Assembly (NCBI GenBank): GCA_030040525.1
Contig: JASHTN010000007.1
Coordinates: forward strand, 1 to 16,324
DNA: 16,324 bases
Direction: 5' to 3'
From: Gammaproteobacteria bacterium
GTDB lineage: Bacteria; Pseudomonadota; Gammaproteobacteria; Steroidobacterales; Steroidobacteraceae
The position numbers were made by a program, and so were the translations under genes. This document shows, piece after piece, positions 15,366 to 16,324 of this stretch. The notes beneath the pieces were generated by a model. It ran no database searches and was not told the origin of the DNA. It was given only the letters and a program-made list of their open reading frames with translations. Positions within the stretch are counted from its first letter, which is position 1. Each line of letters opens with the position of its first letter.

Positions 15366-16324
15366 GCCGCGGTCCTGCGCAGCCGCCCGCGACGGAAGTC
15401 GGCGAGCACCTCGCGGGCGGCGTTGTGGCCCGGCGCCCCGGTCACTCCGCCTCCCGGGTGCGTGCCCGCGCCGCACATGTAGAGGCCCGCAAGCGGCCCG
15501 CGATAGTTGCCGTAGCCGAGCATCGGCCGGGCGGAGAACAGCTGATCGAGCGTGAGCGCGCCATGGAAGATGTCCCCGCCCACGAGCCCGAAGGTCCGCT
15601 CGAGATCGAGCGGGCTCATGATCTGGCGGCCGAGGACCGCCGTCTTGAGGTTCGGCGCGTAGCGGTTGACGGTCTCGATCATGAGATCGGCAACCGTCTC
15701 GCGGTGCATGTCCCAGGACTCCCCGTTCGGCAGCGTCGGGGCGACGTGCTGGCAGAACAGGCTCGCGACATGCTGTCCGGGCGGAGCCAGCGAGTCGTCG
15801 AGCGTAGAGGGGATCACCATCTCGACGATCGGAGAGCGCGACCAGCCGTAGGAGCGGGCGTCGAAGTAGGCCCGCTCCATGTAGCCGAGCGTCGGCGCGA
15901 TGATGATGCCGGCGGTGTGATGGTCAGCGGCCTCGCGGCCCGGCAGGCAGGTGAAATCCGGCAGCTCGCTGAGCGCCACGTTCATGCGGAACGTGCCCGA
16001 GCCGCAGCGCCAGTGACTCATGTGCTCGCGAAACTCCGGCGGCAGCGTCCCGGGGGCCAGCAGCTTGAGGTAGAGGAGCCTCGGGTTCAGGTTCGAGATC
16101 ACGGCCGTGGCGCGCAGCGTCTCGCCGGACTCGGTAACGATGCCGACTGCGCGGCCCCCCTCGACCAGCACCTCGCGCACCGGTGTGCCGACGCGAATGA
16201 CGGCGCCGCGCGCCACCGCAACCTTCGCCATCGCCTGGGTGATGGCGCCCATGCCGCCGATGGCGTGCCCCCAGACCCCGCGCTTGCCGTTGACCTCGCC
16301 AAACACGTGGTGCAGCAGCACGTA
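15362..16324 (-). CDS. phytoene-desaturase-like FAD oxidoreductase (PYROXD2 type), N-terminus cut by the window end
   Basis: The frame is open to the window edge; 320 C-terminal residues are visible and roughly 200 N-terminal ones, including the first FAD-binding Rossmann motif, lie outside. The visible part starts Y-V-L-L-H-H-V-F-G-E and contains G-H-A-I-G-G-M-G-A-I-T-Q-A-M-A, a Rossmann-type strand ending A-V-I-S-N-L-N-P, and the C-terminal FAD-contacting G-A-G-T-H-P-G-G-G-V-T-G-A-P-G-H-N-A-A. These are hallmarks of the CrtI/PYROXD2 branch of flavin amine oxidase-like proteins. Most bacterial members of this branch have no established substrate, and no carotenoid genes are near, so a role in carotenoid synthesis should not be assumed. 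It is cotranscribed with the TetR regulator, whose GTG overlaps its TGA. Confidence 0.92.
   Translation of the reverse strand, partial: YVLLHHVFGEVNGKRGVWGHAIGGMGAITQAMAKVAVARGAVIRVGTPVREVLVEGGRAVGIVTESGETLRATAVISNLNPRLLYLKLLAPGTLPPEFREHMSHWRCGSGTFRMNVALSELPDFTCLPGREAADHHTAGIIIAPTLGYMERAYFDARSYGWSRSPIVEMVIPSTLDDSLAPPGQHVASLFCQHVAPTLPNGESWDMHRETVADLMIETVNRYAPNLKTAVLGRQIMSPLDLERTFGLVGGDIFHGALTLDQLFSARPMLGYGNYRGPLAGLYMCGAGTHPGGGVTGAPGHNAAREVLADFRRGRLRRTAA

Noticed and set aside
15362..16324. Carotenoid biosynthesis gene (crtI)
   Set aside because: The motifs fit the wider PYROXD2/CrtI-like branch, but no crtB, crtE or other carotenoid gene is present and the gene is paired with a BetI-like regulator.

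Overview
The window is GC-rich (roughly two thirds G+C throughout), densely packed chromosomal DNA with very short intergenic gaps and even base composition. Protein similarities recognised by eye (TesB, azurin, GabT, a DUF6491-like lipoprotein, NDH-2, a BetI-like TetR protein, a phytoene-desaturase-like oxidoreductase) point to an aerobic gammaproteobacterium, perhaps of the Xanthomonadales/Nevskiales/Steroidobacteraceae type. That placement is inference. No IS element, phage gene, CRISPR array, tRNA or rRNA was seen.

Layout. (1) 1-612 (+) is the 3' end of an alpha/beta hydrolase gene, converging on a three-gene minus-strand cluster at 630-3057: ferredoxin-NADP reductase, then azurin, then acyl-CoA thioesterase II. 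(2) A 209-bp divergent gap holds two promoter-like AT-rich patches and a dyad, and leads into gabT (+, 3267-4574). (3) A 99-residue cysteine-containing protein of unknown function (-, 4626-4925) faces gabT and is divergent from a membrane-anchored GGDEF-EAL protein (+, 5166-7793). (4) That gene and a GlpQ-like glycerophosphodiesterase gene (-, 7790-8854) overlap tail to tail at a CTAG palindrome. (5) A short-form glycogen branching enzyme (+, 8903-10786) and a DUF6491-like lipoprotein (+, 10846-11439) follow. (6) The last 4.9 kb is all minus strand. In transcription order it holds a phytoene-desaturase-like oxidoreductase (truncated by the window end) overlapping a BetI-like TetR regulator, then NDH-2 whose stop codon abuts the start of an ABC exporter.

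How the genes fit together. Most are housekeeping or accessory metabolic functions: fatty acyl-CoA hydrolysis, electron transfer (azurin, FNR, NDH-2), GABA-type transamination, phosphodiester salvage, glycogen branching, cyclic-di-GMP turnover and export. The arrangement looks like ordinary chromosome made of several short operons. I found no convincing new multi-gene system. The most notable points are an azurin with Asp in place of the usual Asn47, the operon joining that azurin to FNR and TesB, a possibly leaderless glgB with an extended -10 also seen at another gene, and the uncharacterised sensor domain and leader of the GGDEF-EAL gene.
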